A stretch of DNA of 64,000 nucleotides from Candidatus Brevefilum sp. (GCA_029210815.1 JARGGB010000004.1:1-64000); one strand, 5' to 3'. Shown: positions 27,009-35,996, numbered from the stretch's first letter. A program made the numbers and translations. Notes: generated by a model not told the origin, from the sequence alone.

Positions 27009-28224
27009 CGTTCATCTCTTTTTCTTTTGGTCTGAAGTAAACCCAGGTCAGAAATGTGCTGAGGGTGTAAAGCAAGCCGGTTGTGATGAACAGCGGCGAA
27101 AAGCCCAGGCGTGTTTGGACAAAGCCCGAAATAAAAATACCAATCGCTTGGCCCGTTTGCCAGCCCATACCCCGGACGCTGGCGATGGTCGCTTGTTCTT
27201 CCGGTTCACTGACTAACATGGCAAAGTTTTCGATCAAAGGAGATGACATCTGCATGAGAACATTTCGCAGCAAAAGACTCACAGCAGCAAGCCATAGAAA
27301 AGGTGAAAAGCCTAACGTAAACAGGAAGAATATGCTCGTCGCTTGTGTCGCAACTGTGGGAATGATACGGCTGTGGGTGATTTTAACCAGCCAGGGGGTG
27401 GACACTGAACCCAGAAAGACCATCAACGATGCAAGGCTGAATATGACACCGAGGAGGTTGTCGCTGATATCAAATTTTCCCCGCAAAAAGACATTGAGAT
27501 AGGGGATCAGGATTGCCGCGCCAAAGCCTGTGATCAGATTGATCAATGCAAACTGCCTGACTACCGGTCGATTGGCTAAGTTCTTGAGAAGCTTTCTTGG
27601 AAAAATCGGTATTCGTGCATTGGCTCTTTTTTCTTTGTGCTCTTTAATCAAAATGGTTGGTATTAAGGCGCTGCTGGCGAAGATGATGCCTGCGGTAATC
27701 ACCCAGCGATAGGACGCCGCACCGCCCTGGGAATACCCAAGCCAGGTTTCTAAGAGCCCGGGTATTTGTCCAGCCACCAGATTACCGATCATGTTTGCCA
27801 GTGTCAATAATCCAAAACTGAGGCTGAAGATCATGGCTTGATTTTCAGTTTTGCTGGCTGCCATAATAAATGGCGGGCGTGAAACTATAAAGAGCATAAT
27901 GCCTGCACCCTGAACCAATCCGAAAAGGAAGATGAAAACTGGATTGACCAGGTGGATCTGCATGAACATCCCAATAAACCCAATACTCAGCCCAATCAAC
28001 ATGCTGTTTCTTCGACCGATTCGGTCAGAGAGCAAACCGAGGGGTAAGCCAAAGACTAAGGCTGATAATGGTGTGGCTGATCGGATCAAACCGAGCATAT
28101 CATTATTGAAGCCAAGGGAAAGGATGTATAGATTAAAGAACAAGTCCCAAACGCTGAATGAAAAGCCATAAAGCAGGGTTGCAAGTAAGAAAAGTTTGGT
28201 GTCTCGATTAAATTGAAGGCGCAT
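26998..28224 (-). CDS. MFS transporter
   Basis: A 408-residue membrane protein with about 12 transmembrane helices. It carries the loop 2-3 signature GLLSDRIGRRNSML typical of the major facilitator superfamily. The substrate is unknown. There is no good RBS before the ATG at 28224, so the start is less certain. It is the first gene of the MFS-phosphoesterase-SpoU-DUF711 operon. Confidence 0.87.
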   Translation of the reverse strand: MRLQFNRDTKLFLLATLLYGFSFSVWDLFFNLYILSLGFNNDMLGLIRSATPLSALVFGLPLGLLSDRIGRRNSMLIGLSIGFIGMFMQIHLVNPVFIFLFGLVQGAGIMLFIVSRPPFIMAASKTENQAMIFSLSFGLLTLANMIGNLVAGQIPGLLETWLGYSQGGAASYRWVITAGIIFASSALIPTILIKEHKEKRANARIPIFPRKLLKNLANRPVVRQFALINLITGFGAAILIPYLNVFLRGKFDISDNLLGVIFSLASLMVFLGSVSTPWLVKITHSRIIPTVATQATSIFFLFTLGFSPFLWLAAVSLLLRNVLMQMSSPLIENFAMLVSEPEEQATIASVRGMGWQTGQAIGIFISGFVQTRLGFSPLFITTGLLYTLSTFLTWVYFRPKEKEMNDAR

Positions 28225-28356
28225 GAGGTCAAAAAATCCTGAGTAAAATTGCGGGTTGATTTTACCATGAGAGGCTATTAATTAGGACGAATTCAAGAAA
28301 AAGAACCCAAAATCTTATGACCCAGGAGTCAATAATCCATAATCCTTTCTTAAATT

Positions 28357-28402
28357 AAAAACACTTTTCGTTGCCCTCTTGTCGAAGGTGAAAAGTGTTT
28401 TT
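28357..28402. terminator. Strong bidirectional hairpin terminator
   Basis: AAAAACACTTTTC pairs perfectly with GAAAAGTGTTTTT around a 20-nt loop. It lies directly after the second GNAT gene of the operon at 28430-31974 (minus strand) and has T tracts on both sides. Confidence 0.85.
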
Positions 28403-28429
28403 AAATATGGGTGGGTTTGTGTTTACAGA

Positions 28430-29443
28430 TCAAGAATTGGTAAATTCTTTTCTGAAAGTCATCATGGTCTTATCCTTGTGATAGCCCAAACTTGTGTAAA
28501 GCTTCAGAGCCCCTGTCGGGTTGTTCGTGTCCACACCCAGTGCTACTTCCTTCATACCCAGGGCTTTGTGCGTATGCATACTGCGAATGATGAGCGCCCT
28601 GGCAATCCCTTTACGGCGCCAGTCACGATGTGTGGTAATTTCTTCTGTCCAGCCGCGTTTTTTATTGTATTTTCTGTTGTAATCACGATCGATAAAATTT
28701 AAAACACTGCCGACAACTTCATCACCATGCCATGCAACCTGCCAGAGATAGGGTTGAAAATATTTTGATTCTTTGTAGCCTTTAAAGCTCTCTTCACCAG
28801 AGTCTGTGAAACCCCAGTGGTCGCGAAAAGCTTCGATGGATGCATCCCAAATCTTCCGAACATCTTCTGATTTTACAGGGCGTGTTTCGACACCTTCAGG
28901 CAGTTCTGATGATGGGATATCCTGCAGGGATCGTGACATTTCAATGAAGTATCGTACTGGTTGATAGTTTTTCCTTTCGATGATTTGATTAAACCAGGGT
29001 TTCAATTCATTGCTGTAGGTCTGGAAAAAATGCTTGTGTCCAGACGGATGCGCTTTAGATATTTCACGTAAGCGATTTTCACACCAATCAATCATGAATT
29101 CTTCGATGCCCAGGTTTCGCCACTCAGGTCGGATATGCACAAAATGCGAGTAGATATAGTCTTCAGAGGCTTCCTCTAAACTCCAATCGACACGAGAATA
29201 GGCGACAAGCGTTCCGTTCACCTCTGCAAAGCACATATCATTTTGAGGATTGGAATTTTTCAAGTGCTTGTAATCGTTTTTAATGTCGAACACTGTCATT
29301 GACTCTTCGTCATGATCAGCGGAAGCAGCCGCCTCAATGACATCCAGCATTAAGGGGAAATCGGATTCACCCTGAAAACCCCGAAATTCAAGACCATCGA
29401 TCTCTGGTATTCTTTCTAATAAATTATTGATTCTTACTTTCAT
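28430..29443 (-). CDS. Tandem-GNAT acetyltransferase, distal operon copy
   Basis: A 337-residue protein with two GNAT-like halves. The C-terminal half has the acetyl-CoA-binding pattern HRDWRRKGIARALI. It shares the phrase FRDHWGF, the length and the layout with the protein at 30958, so the two are paralogs. Acetylation of a drug or metabolite amine is the family expectation; the substrate is unknown. A 190-nt gap separates it from the MFS gene, with no terminator seen, so it is probably the third gene of the leader-controlled operon. Confidence 0.85.
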   Translation of the reverse strand: MKVRINNLLERIPEIDGLEFRGFQGESDFPLMLDVIEAAASADHDEESMTVFDIKNDYKHLKNSNPQNDMCFAEVNGTLVAYSRVDWSLEEASEDYIYSHFVHIRPEWRNLGIEEFMIDWCENRLREISKAHPSGHKHFFQTYSNELKPWFNQIIERKNYQPVRYFIEMSRSLQDIPSSELPEGVETRPVKSEDVRKIWDASIEAFRDHWGFTDSGEESFKGYKESKYFQPYLWQVAWHGDEVVGSVLNFIDRDYNRKYNKKRGWTEEITTHRDWRRKGIARALIIRSMHTHKALGMKEVALGVDTNNPTGALKLYTSLGYHKDKTMMTFRKEFTNS

Positions 29444-29633
29444 TTTCTTTCTCCGTTAATTTTTTCAAATGAATTGTGCTGCACGAGGTGATTTTTTCCC
29501 CGACAGGCATGAAAACATGTGATCTTGAAACAATCGAAGCAAACCTCACTTTGCATATCATAAAAACACTTTCGACGCTTCTTTATCGACCTGCTCTCAC
29601 CTTTTTCACCCTTCAACTGCAGCGCAATTGCCT

Positions 29634-30926
29634 TTATTCTTTTGTATTTTCGTGCTTGCCATTCGCTTCAGCCGCCCGTTCTAAATCTCGCTTATTCAGC
29701 TTGAATTTGAACCATGCTGGTAGGACGATAACCAATGCGAAGATGGCTGTAATATAAAATGGTGCTTGTGGGTTGATGGTCTTCCACAGCAAGGACCCAA
29801 TGGCTGGGGCAGGCAGTGAGAAGATGCCCAGACTGGCATGGATCAGTCCAAAGCCTGTTCCCCGGATGCGCTCAGGTAAAACTTTGCTGAGCAGCGATTG
29901 GTATGCTGGCGAAAGCAAACCCACACCGACGCCAAACAAAGCCCATACCCCTGCGAATCCCATAAAGGTCTCAACGTTGATCAACATCAGCATCGCCATG
30001 AATTCTAAGAAGAATCCCAGGGCGATTGCCGCGCGCTCGCTGAATTTATCCGCAAACCAGCCAGCGGGGATGGTGGTGATCATCATGGCAATGCCGAAGA
30101 ATGATTTGAGCCACCCGATTTGCTGAAGGCTCATCCCGCCAATCTCTTCGAGATAAAGCGGCATCAAACGGAATGACATCGAAAATGCAATATCACGCAC
30201 ACCGTCCGTCAGCAGCAGCCATGTCAGTACGCCGCCTGCCAGGGCAAGCCCCAGAATTGTTTTCATGTTCATCTTCAAGGACGTAAACGAAAACTCACCG
30301 TTTGCGTTTTGCCCACGACTTTTAGTGGCTTTCTTTGCCAGAAAAAGGCGGATTGTTGTTGCAATCAAGTAAATCCCTGCGGCAACTGCCAGCATGATTC
30401 TGAAGCCGTAGACATCCGCCAGCCAACCGGCCAGGGGTGGACCAACGACGGTCACCACGGTATAGATTGTGTCTGTGATGCCGTATACCTTTCCCCTGTG
30501 CTCCTCATCGGTCTCCTCGGCGATAAATGCACCAAAGCTGGGTCCGATCAGGGAGCGGGTAACCGAGTTCAATCCTTCGGAAAGGTAGAGCCACTGCCAT
30601 GTCGGAACGAAAATGGGACTGACAAAAGCACCAACGCCGATCAAGCTGCCAATGGCTATGCTTTTCAGGCGCCCGATGGTATCCGAGACCCAGCCGCCTA
30701 AAACCTGCAGCACCAGGGGGATGATTTGCGAAATCGTGAAAAATAAACCGATCTGCATCACATCCGCCCCGAGGTGTTTGAGGTAAAGGGGCAGCATTGT
30801 GGCGTACATTTCCGAGGCAATATTGGCAAACACCATCGCCACCATGAACACGATCAGGGTGTTGGACAGCATTCGGGTTTTGGTGTTTGTTTTAGTTAAC
30901 ATTTCTTTTGTTTCCAGTATTTCCAT
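29634..30926 (-). CDS. MFS transporter of GNAT-flanked operon
   Basis: A 430-residue membrane protein with about 12 transmembrane helices and the MFS signature VLGGWVSDTIGRLKSI in the loop after helix 2. It lies 31 nt after one GNAT gene and upstream of another. With the attenuator-like leader, a role in exporting a toxic compound is plausible but unproven. It is only distantly similar to the MFS protein at 26998. Confidence 0.88.
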   Translation of the reverse strand: MEILETKEMLTKTNTKTRMLSNTLIVFMVAMVFANIASEMYATMLPLYLKHLGADVMQIGLFFTISQIIPLVLQVLGGWVSDTIGRLKSIAIGSLIGVGAFVSPIFVPTWQWLYLSEGLNSVTRSLIGPSFGAFIAEETDEEHRGKVYGITDTIYTVVTVVGPPLAGWLADVYGFRIMLAVAAGIYLIATTIRLFLAKKATKSRGQNANGEFSFTSLKMNMKTILGLALAGGVLTWLLLTDGVRDIAFSMSFRLMPLYLEEIGGMSLQQIGWLKSFFGIAMMITTIPAGWFADKFSERAAIALGFFLEFMAMLMLINVETFMGFAGVWALFGVGVGLLSPAYQSLLSKVLPERIRGTGFGLIHASLGIFSLPAPAIGSLLWKTINPQAPFYITAIFALVIVLPAWFKFKLNKRDLERAAEANGKHENTKE

Positions 30927-30957
30927 AATAAATCTTCTTTCAAAAAAATCCCTCGAA

Positions 30958-31974
30958 CTAAGACGATGAAATTTCTTTCGTCATCAAATCCTTGCCAGGT
31001 CGCAGTTCGAGCTCGTAGGTATCATATTTTTGTGTGACGTGCATTCCGGCTTTTTCGTAAAGCCTGGTGGCATTGGTCAGGCTGGTGGCATCCACACCCA
31101 GACCAGCCCGCTTCTTGCCGCGCTGATAAAATTCGTTGAAGGCGGTCAGCAGAAGCGCCATGCCCAGTCCTCTTTTACGCCAGGGCTTCCGAACACATAA
31201 TTGGCTGACCCATGCCATATCGGGGTCTTCGGTCATTTTGCCTGAGTTTCGGCAAATCCCTGCAATTTGATCCCCGTCCTTGGCTAAAAACCAGAGTGTG
31301 GGGTCAAAATCCTTATTGTTCTGAATGTAGTGCTCCCACTGCACCATAAGATCTTCAATGGTTCGTTCAACAAAACCCCAGTGATCGCGAAAACCATCTT
31401 CCATTGCAAGGATGGCGTCTTTGAGTTCATTTTCAAGGTCAATGCTTACAATCTGCAGACCTTCAGGGATGACTGGCTGCTGCGGCGGATGGTCAAATTC
31501 AATCATCATCCGGTAATAATTTCGGACGAGGTGGTACCCATATTGGCGCAAGGCAGCATTTCGCAGAAAATCTTTGCTGGGAGTGCCATGATTGATGACT
31601 ACCCTGGTGGCTTTTGGTGCCAGAGTCACCCGCTTACGGGCACAATCCTCAGCCCACGCCAGCATATCATTGTAGAGGCTGTCATCCCAATGCTCCGGGT
31701 GCAGGATACCCCAAACATACTTGGTGACATGCGGTTCCGAGAGATCATAGACGTCAATATAGCCAATAATGTTCCCCTGGCTGTCTTCAACAACCCTTGC
31801 GATCTCTTCCAGGTCAACACCAGGCGCTGTCCAATCGTTTATCATTTCATCCAGATTGGAATCCTTCCAGCCGTAGATATGCTGAGAATAAGCATTGAAA
31901 AGATCGACAACCGCCTGACCATCATCCAGACTAAAGGGGCGGATTTTTGTTTTTGTATTTGTTGTGTAAAGCAT
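30958..31974 (-). CDS. Tandem-GNAT acetyltransferase, proximal operon copy
   Basis: A 338-residue GNAT-type protein, first structural gene of the operon. The C-terminal domain has CVRKPWRKRGLGMALL, the pyrophosphate-binding loop of acetyl-CoA. The N-terminal half looks like a degenerate second GNAT fold. It shares FRDHWGF with its paralog at 28430. AAAAGGAG precedes ATG. The leader immediately upstream holds a promoter, a short ORF and two terminators (separate entries). The substrate is unknown. Confidence 0.86.
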   Translation of the reverse strand: MLYTTNTKTKIRPFSLDDGQAVVDLFNAYSQHIYGWKDSNLDEMINDWTAPGVDLEEIARVVEDSQGNIIGYIDVYDLSEPHVTKYVWGILHPEHWDDSLYNDMLAWAEDCARKRVTLAPKATRVVINHGTPSKDFLRNAALRQYGYHLVRNYYRMMIEFDHPPQQPVIPEGLQIVSIDLENELKDAILAMEDGFRDHWGFVERTIEDLMVQWEHYIQNNKDFDPTLWFLAKDGDQIAGICRNSGKMTEDPDMAWVSQLCVRKPWRKRGLGMALLLTAFNEFYQRGKKRAGLGVDATSLTNATRLYEKAGMHVTQKYDTYELELRPGKDLMTKEISSS

Positions 31975-32036
31975 TTTTTCTTCTCCTTTTTAAATTTCAC
32001 TTCTTATTTCATAATCATCCCGTGATCGAATTAATC

Positions 32037-32067
32037 AAAAAAACCACGGGTTTTGGCGATCCCGTGG
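32037..32067 (-). terminator. Leader terminator T2
   Basis: On the minus strand CCACGGG and CCCGTGG pair around ATCGCCAAAA, followed by TTTTTTT. Its 5' arm (CCACGGGAT) is also perfectly complementary to the 3' arm of T1 (ATCCCGTGG, 9 bp), so T2 is disabled if that pairing forms. Confidence 0.8.
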
Positions 32068-32097
32068 ATTTCAGGCGATATATCGTATTCTGAAAAT

Positions 32098-32130
32098 AAA
32101 AAAGCCACGGGATTGGAGTTTGCCCATGGC
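32098..32130 (-). terminator. Leader terminator T1
   Basis: On the minus strand GCCATGGG pairs with CCCGTGGC (one G-U), followed by TTTTTT. The loop contains CAAACTCC. GGCAAACTCC, which starts in the 5' arm, is complementary to the end of the leader ORF (see antiterminator entry). Confidence 0.8.
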
Positions 32131-32176
32131 CGTTGTGGTAAATTTAGGTTAAGCTAAATTAATTCAGGCAAACTCC
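32115..32176 (-). promoter_or_regulatory. Predicted antiterminator pairing
   Basis: GGAGTTTGCC, codons 26-29 of the leader ORF (32176-32167), is perfectly complementary to GGCAAACTCC (32124-32115), spanning the T1 arm and loop. Between them AATTTAG and CTAAATT form a second, inner helix overlapping the leader stop codon. The pairing cannot coexist with T1. It also frees the T1 3' arm to pair with the T2 5' arm, so one switch would remove both terminators. Confidence 0.65.
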
Positions 32177-32252
32177 GCGCAGGTAAATTAACGCCGATAA
32201 GATCGGTGGATTTGCTGCGTAGCATTGTGTATGTGTAAAATGCATTGCTCAT
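32154..32252 (-). CDS. 32-codon leader peptide of the GNAT-MFS-GNAT operon
   Basis: A short ORF, ATG to TAG, starting MSNAFYTYTMLRS and ending ARSLPELI, too short for the ORF track. AAAGG lies about 10 nt upstream. It lies inside the transcribed leader and ends in the sequence needed for the antiterminator. There is no run of one amino acid, so control by one aminoacyl-tRNA is unlikely. Stalling by a ribosome-targeting drug fits better. A ribosome at the stop codon would cover the GGAGTTTGCC segment and allow termination; one stalled in the first 15-20 codons would leave it free. This is inferred; translation is not shown. Confidence 0.55.
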   Translation of the reverse strand: MSNAFYTYTMLRSKSTDLIGVNLPARSLPELI

Positions 32253-32290
32253 GCGCGTACTGCCTTTCTTGTAAATTTCCAAATTTAGTT

Positions 32291-32306
32291 CGCCTGAATT
32301 CAGGCG
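32291..32306. promoter_or_regulatory. 16-bp perfect palindrome in leader
   Basis: CGCCTGAATTCAGGCG lies about 10-25 nt downstream of the predicted start site. It may be a repressor operator or an RNA hairpin. Its half AATTCAGGC is also complementary to GCCTGAATT at the end of the leader ORF, giving a possible fourth pairing that would sequester the antiterminator strand. On the plus strand it is followed by six T and could end antisense transcripts. Confidence 0.5.
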
Positions 32307-32322
32307 TTTTTTGATCGTTACG

Positions 32323-32352
32323 AGTTTATCATAAAAAGTGAGCTTTTGTCAA
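32323..32352 (-). promoter_or_regulatory. Promoter of GNAT-MFS-GNAT operon
   Basis: On the minus strand TTGACA (32352-32347), an 18-nt spacer, then TAAACT (32328-32323). The leader from there to the first GNAT ATG is about 340 nt, long for this genome. Confidence 0.65.
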
Positions 32353-32369
32353 GAGGAATTTTTGAATTT

Positions 32370-33335
32370 TCAGGATTTCTTTATAAACCACTGGTAAACA
32401 ACAAATAACAAACCTGCCCCGCAGAGAGTGATCAGTCCGATGCCAAGGGTTTTGCCATCACTCAAGGTTCTGTGAAAGATTGATGGTGGTTCCGTGGGCG
32501 TTCGGGTAGGCGACGGTGTTCGGGTGGGTGCGGGTGTCATCGTTGGGCGCGGTTGTGTGGCTGTCGGCGTTGGGGGGATATCAGTGGGTGTGGGTGAAAC
32601 GGTCGGGGTGGGAGTTATTGCCGTTTGAATGATCAATTGCTGCCCTTCAAATAATTCTGTGGTTGATTGGGACAACCCGCTGTTGGTCAGGATCCTGTCA
32701 ATCGGTACCCCGTATGCTTCGGCAATGGTCCAAAGTGTTTCACCGTATTGAACGACATGTGTGATGATGCCATCCTCGTCCGGCGTGCTTGTGATGACCT
32801 GCTGAATATACCTGACGTTCTCATACTGTGATACCGAAGCATTTATTGATTCTGTGTCACCTTCATCTTTAACATTTTCAACATAAGTGCTTTCCCCGGG
32901 GAGGACGTTCAGGGTGTAGTAAACATAGCCATCCGAAAGGGTCACACCAGCGCCGACTGTGCCGGTTGCATATCCCATCATCGTTTCCCAGTGAACGGCA
33001 TCTGACCAAACCGCATTGACGCAGTGTGAGACGGACATATCGGTTCCCATGGCGACGTTTTCTTTGATCCCATAATCAAAAGCAGTGGATCCGTCCGCCC
33101 GGGTGTGGGTCCAGGTGCCCAGGGACGCCATGTAGTCGCTTTGCGTTTGGGCAAAACCCATCAGGAATGAATCGACCGTGTAAGGAGCCAATCCCTGACT
33201 CTGGCGCAGGCTGTTGACCGCGTTGATCAAATCTGAAGCGCTGCCTGCCTGGGCAGATACGGAGGAATGGACTGGGATTGAAGATAAAATCACAACCAGA
33301 AAGATTATGATGGATTGTTTCACAATTTGGCGCAT
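32370..33335 (-). CDS. Surface CAP-domain protein with LysM and C-terminal anchor
   Basis: A 321-residue exported protein. The signal peptide (about 1-28) is followed by a CAP/SCP domain (about 30-155; AVNSLRQSQGLAPY, WTHTRADGSTAFDYG), a LysM module (about 190-240; VVQYGETLWTIAEAYGVP), a Thr/Pro linker, and a C-terminal transmembrane helix ending in KKS. LysM should bind peptidoglycan; the role of bacterial CAP domains is unclear. The ORF track start at 33377 includes 14 extra codons; the ATG at 33335 fits the signal peptide and lies 9 nt after TATAAT (minus strand), so the leader is very short. Confidence 0.85.
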   Translation of the reverse strand: MRQIVKQSIIIFLVVILSSIPVHSSVSAQAGSASDLINAVNSLRQSQGLAPYTVDSFLMGFAQTQSDYMASLGTWTHTRADGSTAFDYGIKENVAMGTDMSVSHCVNAVWSDAVHWETMMGYATGTVGAGVTLSDGYVYYTLNVLPGESTYVENVKDEGDTESINASVSQYENVRYIQQVITSTPDEDGIITHVVQYGETLWTIAEAYGVPIDRILTNSGLSQSTTELFEGQQLIIQTAITPTPTVSPTPTDIPPTPTATQPRPTMTPAPTRTPSPTRTPTEPPSIFHRTLSDGKTLGIGLITLCGAGLLFVVYQWFIKKS

Positions 33336-33922
33336 AATGGCATTATTATAGCGTGTTTGGATAAAAATGGCATCCACACCAGGGTGATCGCAAGATCAAT
33401 ATATACAATTATCTTTTGGTTTGTTTCCATAAGGACGGGGGGGACAAGCCCCCACCCCTAAAACACTTCTATTAAATTGACTTAATTCGCAATTAGATAG
33501 AATTTCTTTGTTGGGGGGTGTCCAAAAAGGTAACCCATTAACGCAAATTTCTTTTTTTCTTTAGTCATCTGGAAAAAACCAAACTTGAACAGTTGATATT
33601 AAATATTTCTATCTAATATCGGAGTGCGGACCCTGCCCTGGTGAGGGTCAGTCCGCAATTTAATCCTGATAATAATATTACTATTATGACAAAATAATTC
33701 TGGAACTCCGGAGGATTAATGTATCTGATATTATCGATATGTTTGAATATTTGTTTCCATTCAAAACGACTACCAAAAACTTTTGAGACAATACCCAGGG
33801 TGAGGATTCCAGAGCTTGAGTAATAAATGACCAACATGATTGATGGGTTTTGGTGACTGCATTTAAGGTAAAATCAAGTGGTAATAAATAATAATTTAAA
33901 CACTAAATGAAGGAAGAAGAAC
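33336..33922. other. Intergenic region with two hairpin repeats
   Basis: About 590 bp without a convincing gene. It contains GGGGGGG-acaag-CCCCC (33436-33458), and TGCGGAC paired with GTCCGCA with an inner ACCCT/AGGGT stem (33625-33657). Both resemble small dispersed palindromes elsewhere in the window. The rest is AT-rich. The 74-residue minus-strand ORF at 33613 runs through the second hairpin and is not accepted. Confidence 0.5.
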
Positions 33923-35197
33923 ATGCTTGATATCAACTTAATTCGCGAGGAACCAGATCTTGTTCGCCAGGCGTTAGAAAAAAGGCAGATGTCTCCCTCA
34001 CCGGTAGATCAAATCCTTGTACTGGATGAACAACGACGCTCTTTAATTCAAGATGTTGAAACCATGCGCTCGGAACGCAACAGCGTCTCCAAGGAAATTG
34101 GCCGCATGAAGGATAAGGATGCCCGCCAGGAAAAAATTGATGCGATGCGGGTGTTGGGTGAAAAAATTGATGCTGTTGACTCAGAATTGAACAGGGTTGA
34201 TGCTGATTTACAGGGAATACTGGCTGAAATTCCTAATATTCCAGATCCTGAGGTGCCAGTTGGTGTCGATGACAGTGATAATATCGTTCTTCGCACAGTG
34301 GGCGAGAAACCGACCTTTGATTTCGAACCCAAACCTCACTGGGATTTGGGACCGGAATTGGGCATCATTGATTTTGAGCGCGGCACAAAGCTTGCCGGCT
34401 CCCGCTTCTATGTTTTGAGCGGACACGGTGCACTATTACAGCGTGCTATGATCTTCTGGATGCTTGGATTGCACATCCGACAGGGGTACCTTGAGAAATA
34501 TCCTCCCTTTATGGTGCGTGAAGAAATCCTGTTTGGGTCCGGTCAACTGCCAAAGTTCAGGGATAACCTTTATCGGGATGTCGAAGAGGATTTATGGATG
34601 GTCCCAACAGCGGAAGTGCCATTGACCGGACTCCACATGGGAGAGATCCTTGAGGAGTCGCAGCTACCTATTCACTATACAGCCTACACCGCTTGTTTTC
34701 GCCGGGAAAAGATGAGCGCTGGACGGGATGTGCGGGGTATTAAGCGCGGCCATCAATTCGATAAGGTTGAGATGTATGCCTATTGCAAGCCGGAGAATTC
34801 CGCAGAAGAGCATGAGAAAATGCTCCATGATGCGGAAGAGACGGTTGCTGCATTAGGTTTAACCTACCGCGTATTGCTGCAGTCAACAGGCGATCTTGGC
34901 TTTGGTTCGCATAAGACCTATGATCTCGAAGTCTGGGCACCGGGATGCGGCGAATGGCTGGAGATTTCTTCGATCTCAAACGTTGGTGAATTTCAGGCAC
35001 GCCGTGCCGGCATACGCTATCGCCCATCAGAGGGGAAAGGTACCCAGTTTGTGCATACACTAAATGGCTCCGGTTTGGGCATGCCGCGTACACTGATTGC
35101 TGTTCTGGAAAATTACCAGCAGGCGGATGGGTCCGTGGTGATCCCTGAAGTGATGCGGCCACTGATGCAGGGTATCGAGGTAATTCGACCGCTCTAA
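33923..35197 (+). CDS. serS: Seryl-tRNA synthetase
   Basis: A 424-residue class II synthetase. An N-terminal coiled-coil arm (about 25-105) binds the long variable arm of tRNA-Ser. The catalytic core has the TAEVPLTG motif, motif 2 as [17 protein letters not shown], and motif 3 near [19 protein letters not shown]. Length is normal. The stop overlaps the next start (TAATG). Confidence 0.97.
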   Translation: MLDINLIREEPDLVRQALEKRQMSPSPVDQILVLDEQRRSLIQDVETMRSERNSVSKEIGRMKDKDARQEKIDAMRVLGEKIDAVDSELNRVDADLQGILAEIPNIPDPEVPVGVDDSDNIVLRTVGEKPTFDFEPKPHWDLGPELGIIDFERGTKLAGSRFYVLSGHGALLQRAMIFWMLGLHIRQGYLEKYPPFMVREEILFGSGQLPKFRDNLYRDVEEDLWMVPTAEVPLTGLHMGEILEESQLPIHYTAYTACFRREKMSAGRDVRGIKRGHQFDKVEMYAYCKPENSAEEHEKMLHDAEETVAALGLTYRVLLQSTGDLGFGSHKTYDLEVWAPGCGEWLEISSISNVGEFQARRAGIRYRPSEGKGTQFVHTLNGSGLGMPRTLIAVLENYQQADGSVVIPEVMRPLMQGIEVIRPL

Positions 35198-35721
35198 TGT
35201 CTTTATGGGCTGAAATTCCGCTGCTTTTTGTCGTCATTCTTGGAATGCTAATCGGCTTTTTTGGGCTGTTCCTTGTTTTCTTTCCGGGATTGACAGTGAT
35301 TTGGGCGTCGATCCTTTTATGGGGTATTTCGACATCCTTTAACTATGACGTGGGACCGTGGACCTTTGCTTTAACTATCGCTACCTTTGTTTTGATAACG
35401 GTGCTGATGCTGTTCGGAAATGTTCTGGACAACATCTTCATGGCAGGTGGGGCGAGGACTAAAGGTGCCAGCTGGTGGTCGATTGCCTTGAGCTGGGTGG
35501 CAATGATCCTTGGCGGCATTTTCCTGTCGCCCATCGGCGGTTTGGGTCTGGCGTTGCTGGCACTTTTTGTCGGTGAGATACTTCGGATAAAGGATTACCG
35601 CGCTGCTTTTCGATCGACGTCCAGCATGGCGGCAGGATGCGGCTGGGCAGTGGCAGCACGGGCATTGATAGCCCTGGTGATGATCACCTTATTTGGGGTT
35701 TGGTATTTCTTGCTGTATTGA
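35197..35721 (+). CDS. DUF456 membrane protein
   Basis: A 174-residue protein with four to five hydrophobic segments matching DUF456 (LIGFFGLFLVFFPGLTVIW, then GGARTKGASWWSI and the Gly-rich GGIFLSPIGGLGLALL). The function is unknown. It shares one nucleotide with the serS stop codon, so it is translationally coupled to serS. Confidence 0.85.
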   Translation: MSLWAEIPLLFVVILGMLIGFFGLFLVFFPGLTVIWASILLWGISTSFNYDVGPWTFALTIATFVLITVLMLFGNVLDNIFMAGGARTKGASWWSIALSWVAMILGGIFLSPIGGLGLALLALFVGEILRIKDYRAAFRSTSSMAAGCGWAVAARALIALVMITLFGVWYFLLY

Positions 35722-35767
35722 GGATTGAAAAAATCTATCTACGGCTGCTCAAGGGGGATTTATTGTA

Positions 35768-35965
35768 TTGGAGTGAGGGGCTTATGTCCTGAGCCCAAGG
35801 GGCGTGAGGATTAGCCCGAAAAACCTTTGTTTAACATTCAAATCAGAAATTAATTGAAAGAATTTCTCTTGATTTCTGATTTTTAGGAAAAGTGAATTAT
35901 TTCACTAAAACTTCGTCGGCCTAACCCTGACGTCGTGCCTCCTCAGGGCAGGGGCTTCACTCCAA
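35768..35965. repeat. Small inverted-repeat (MITE-like) element, copy B
   Basis: A 198-bp element with perfect 9-bp ends, TTGGAGTGA and TCACTCCAA. The ends continue as GGGGCTT and AGCCCC-like sequence, and the left part contains TAGCCCGAAAA, as in copy A at 14-156. It lies between two converging genes, has no ORF, and contains an inner palindrome, AAATCAGAAAT paired with ATTTCTGATTT. Confidence 0.5.
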
Positions 35966-35996
35966 AAATTCTATTTTTACTTGAATTCGATTTGCA

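Noticed and set aside
31975-32369. T-box or metabolite riboswitch upstream of the GNAT operon
   Set aside because: A T-box was considered because of the terminator/antiterminator pair, but no specifier loop or T-box motif was seen, and the leader ORF ends in the switching strand, which fits ribosome-controlled attenuation better.
33613-33837. 74-residue minus-strand ORF
   Set aside because: It runs through a palindromic repeat, has no RBS or recognisable family, and its composition looks non-coding.
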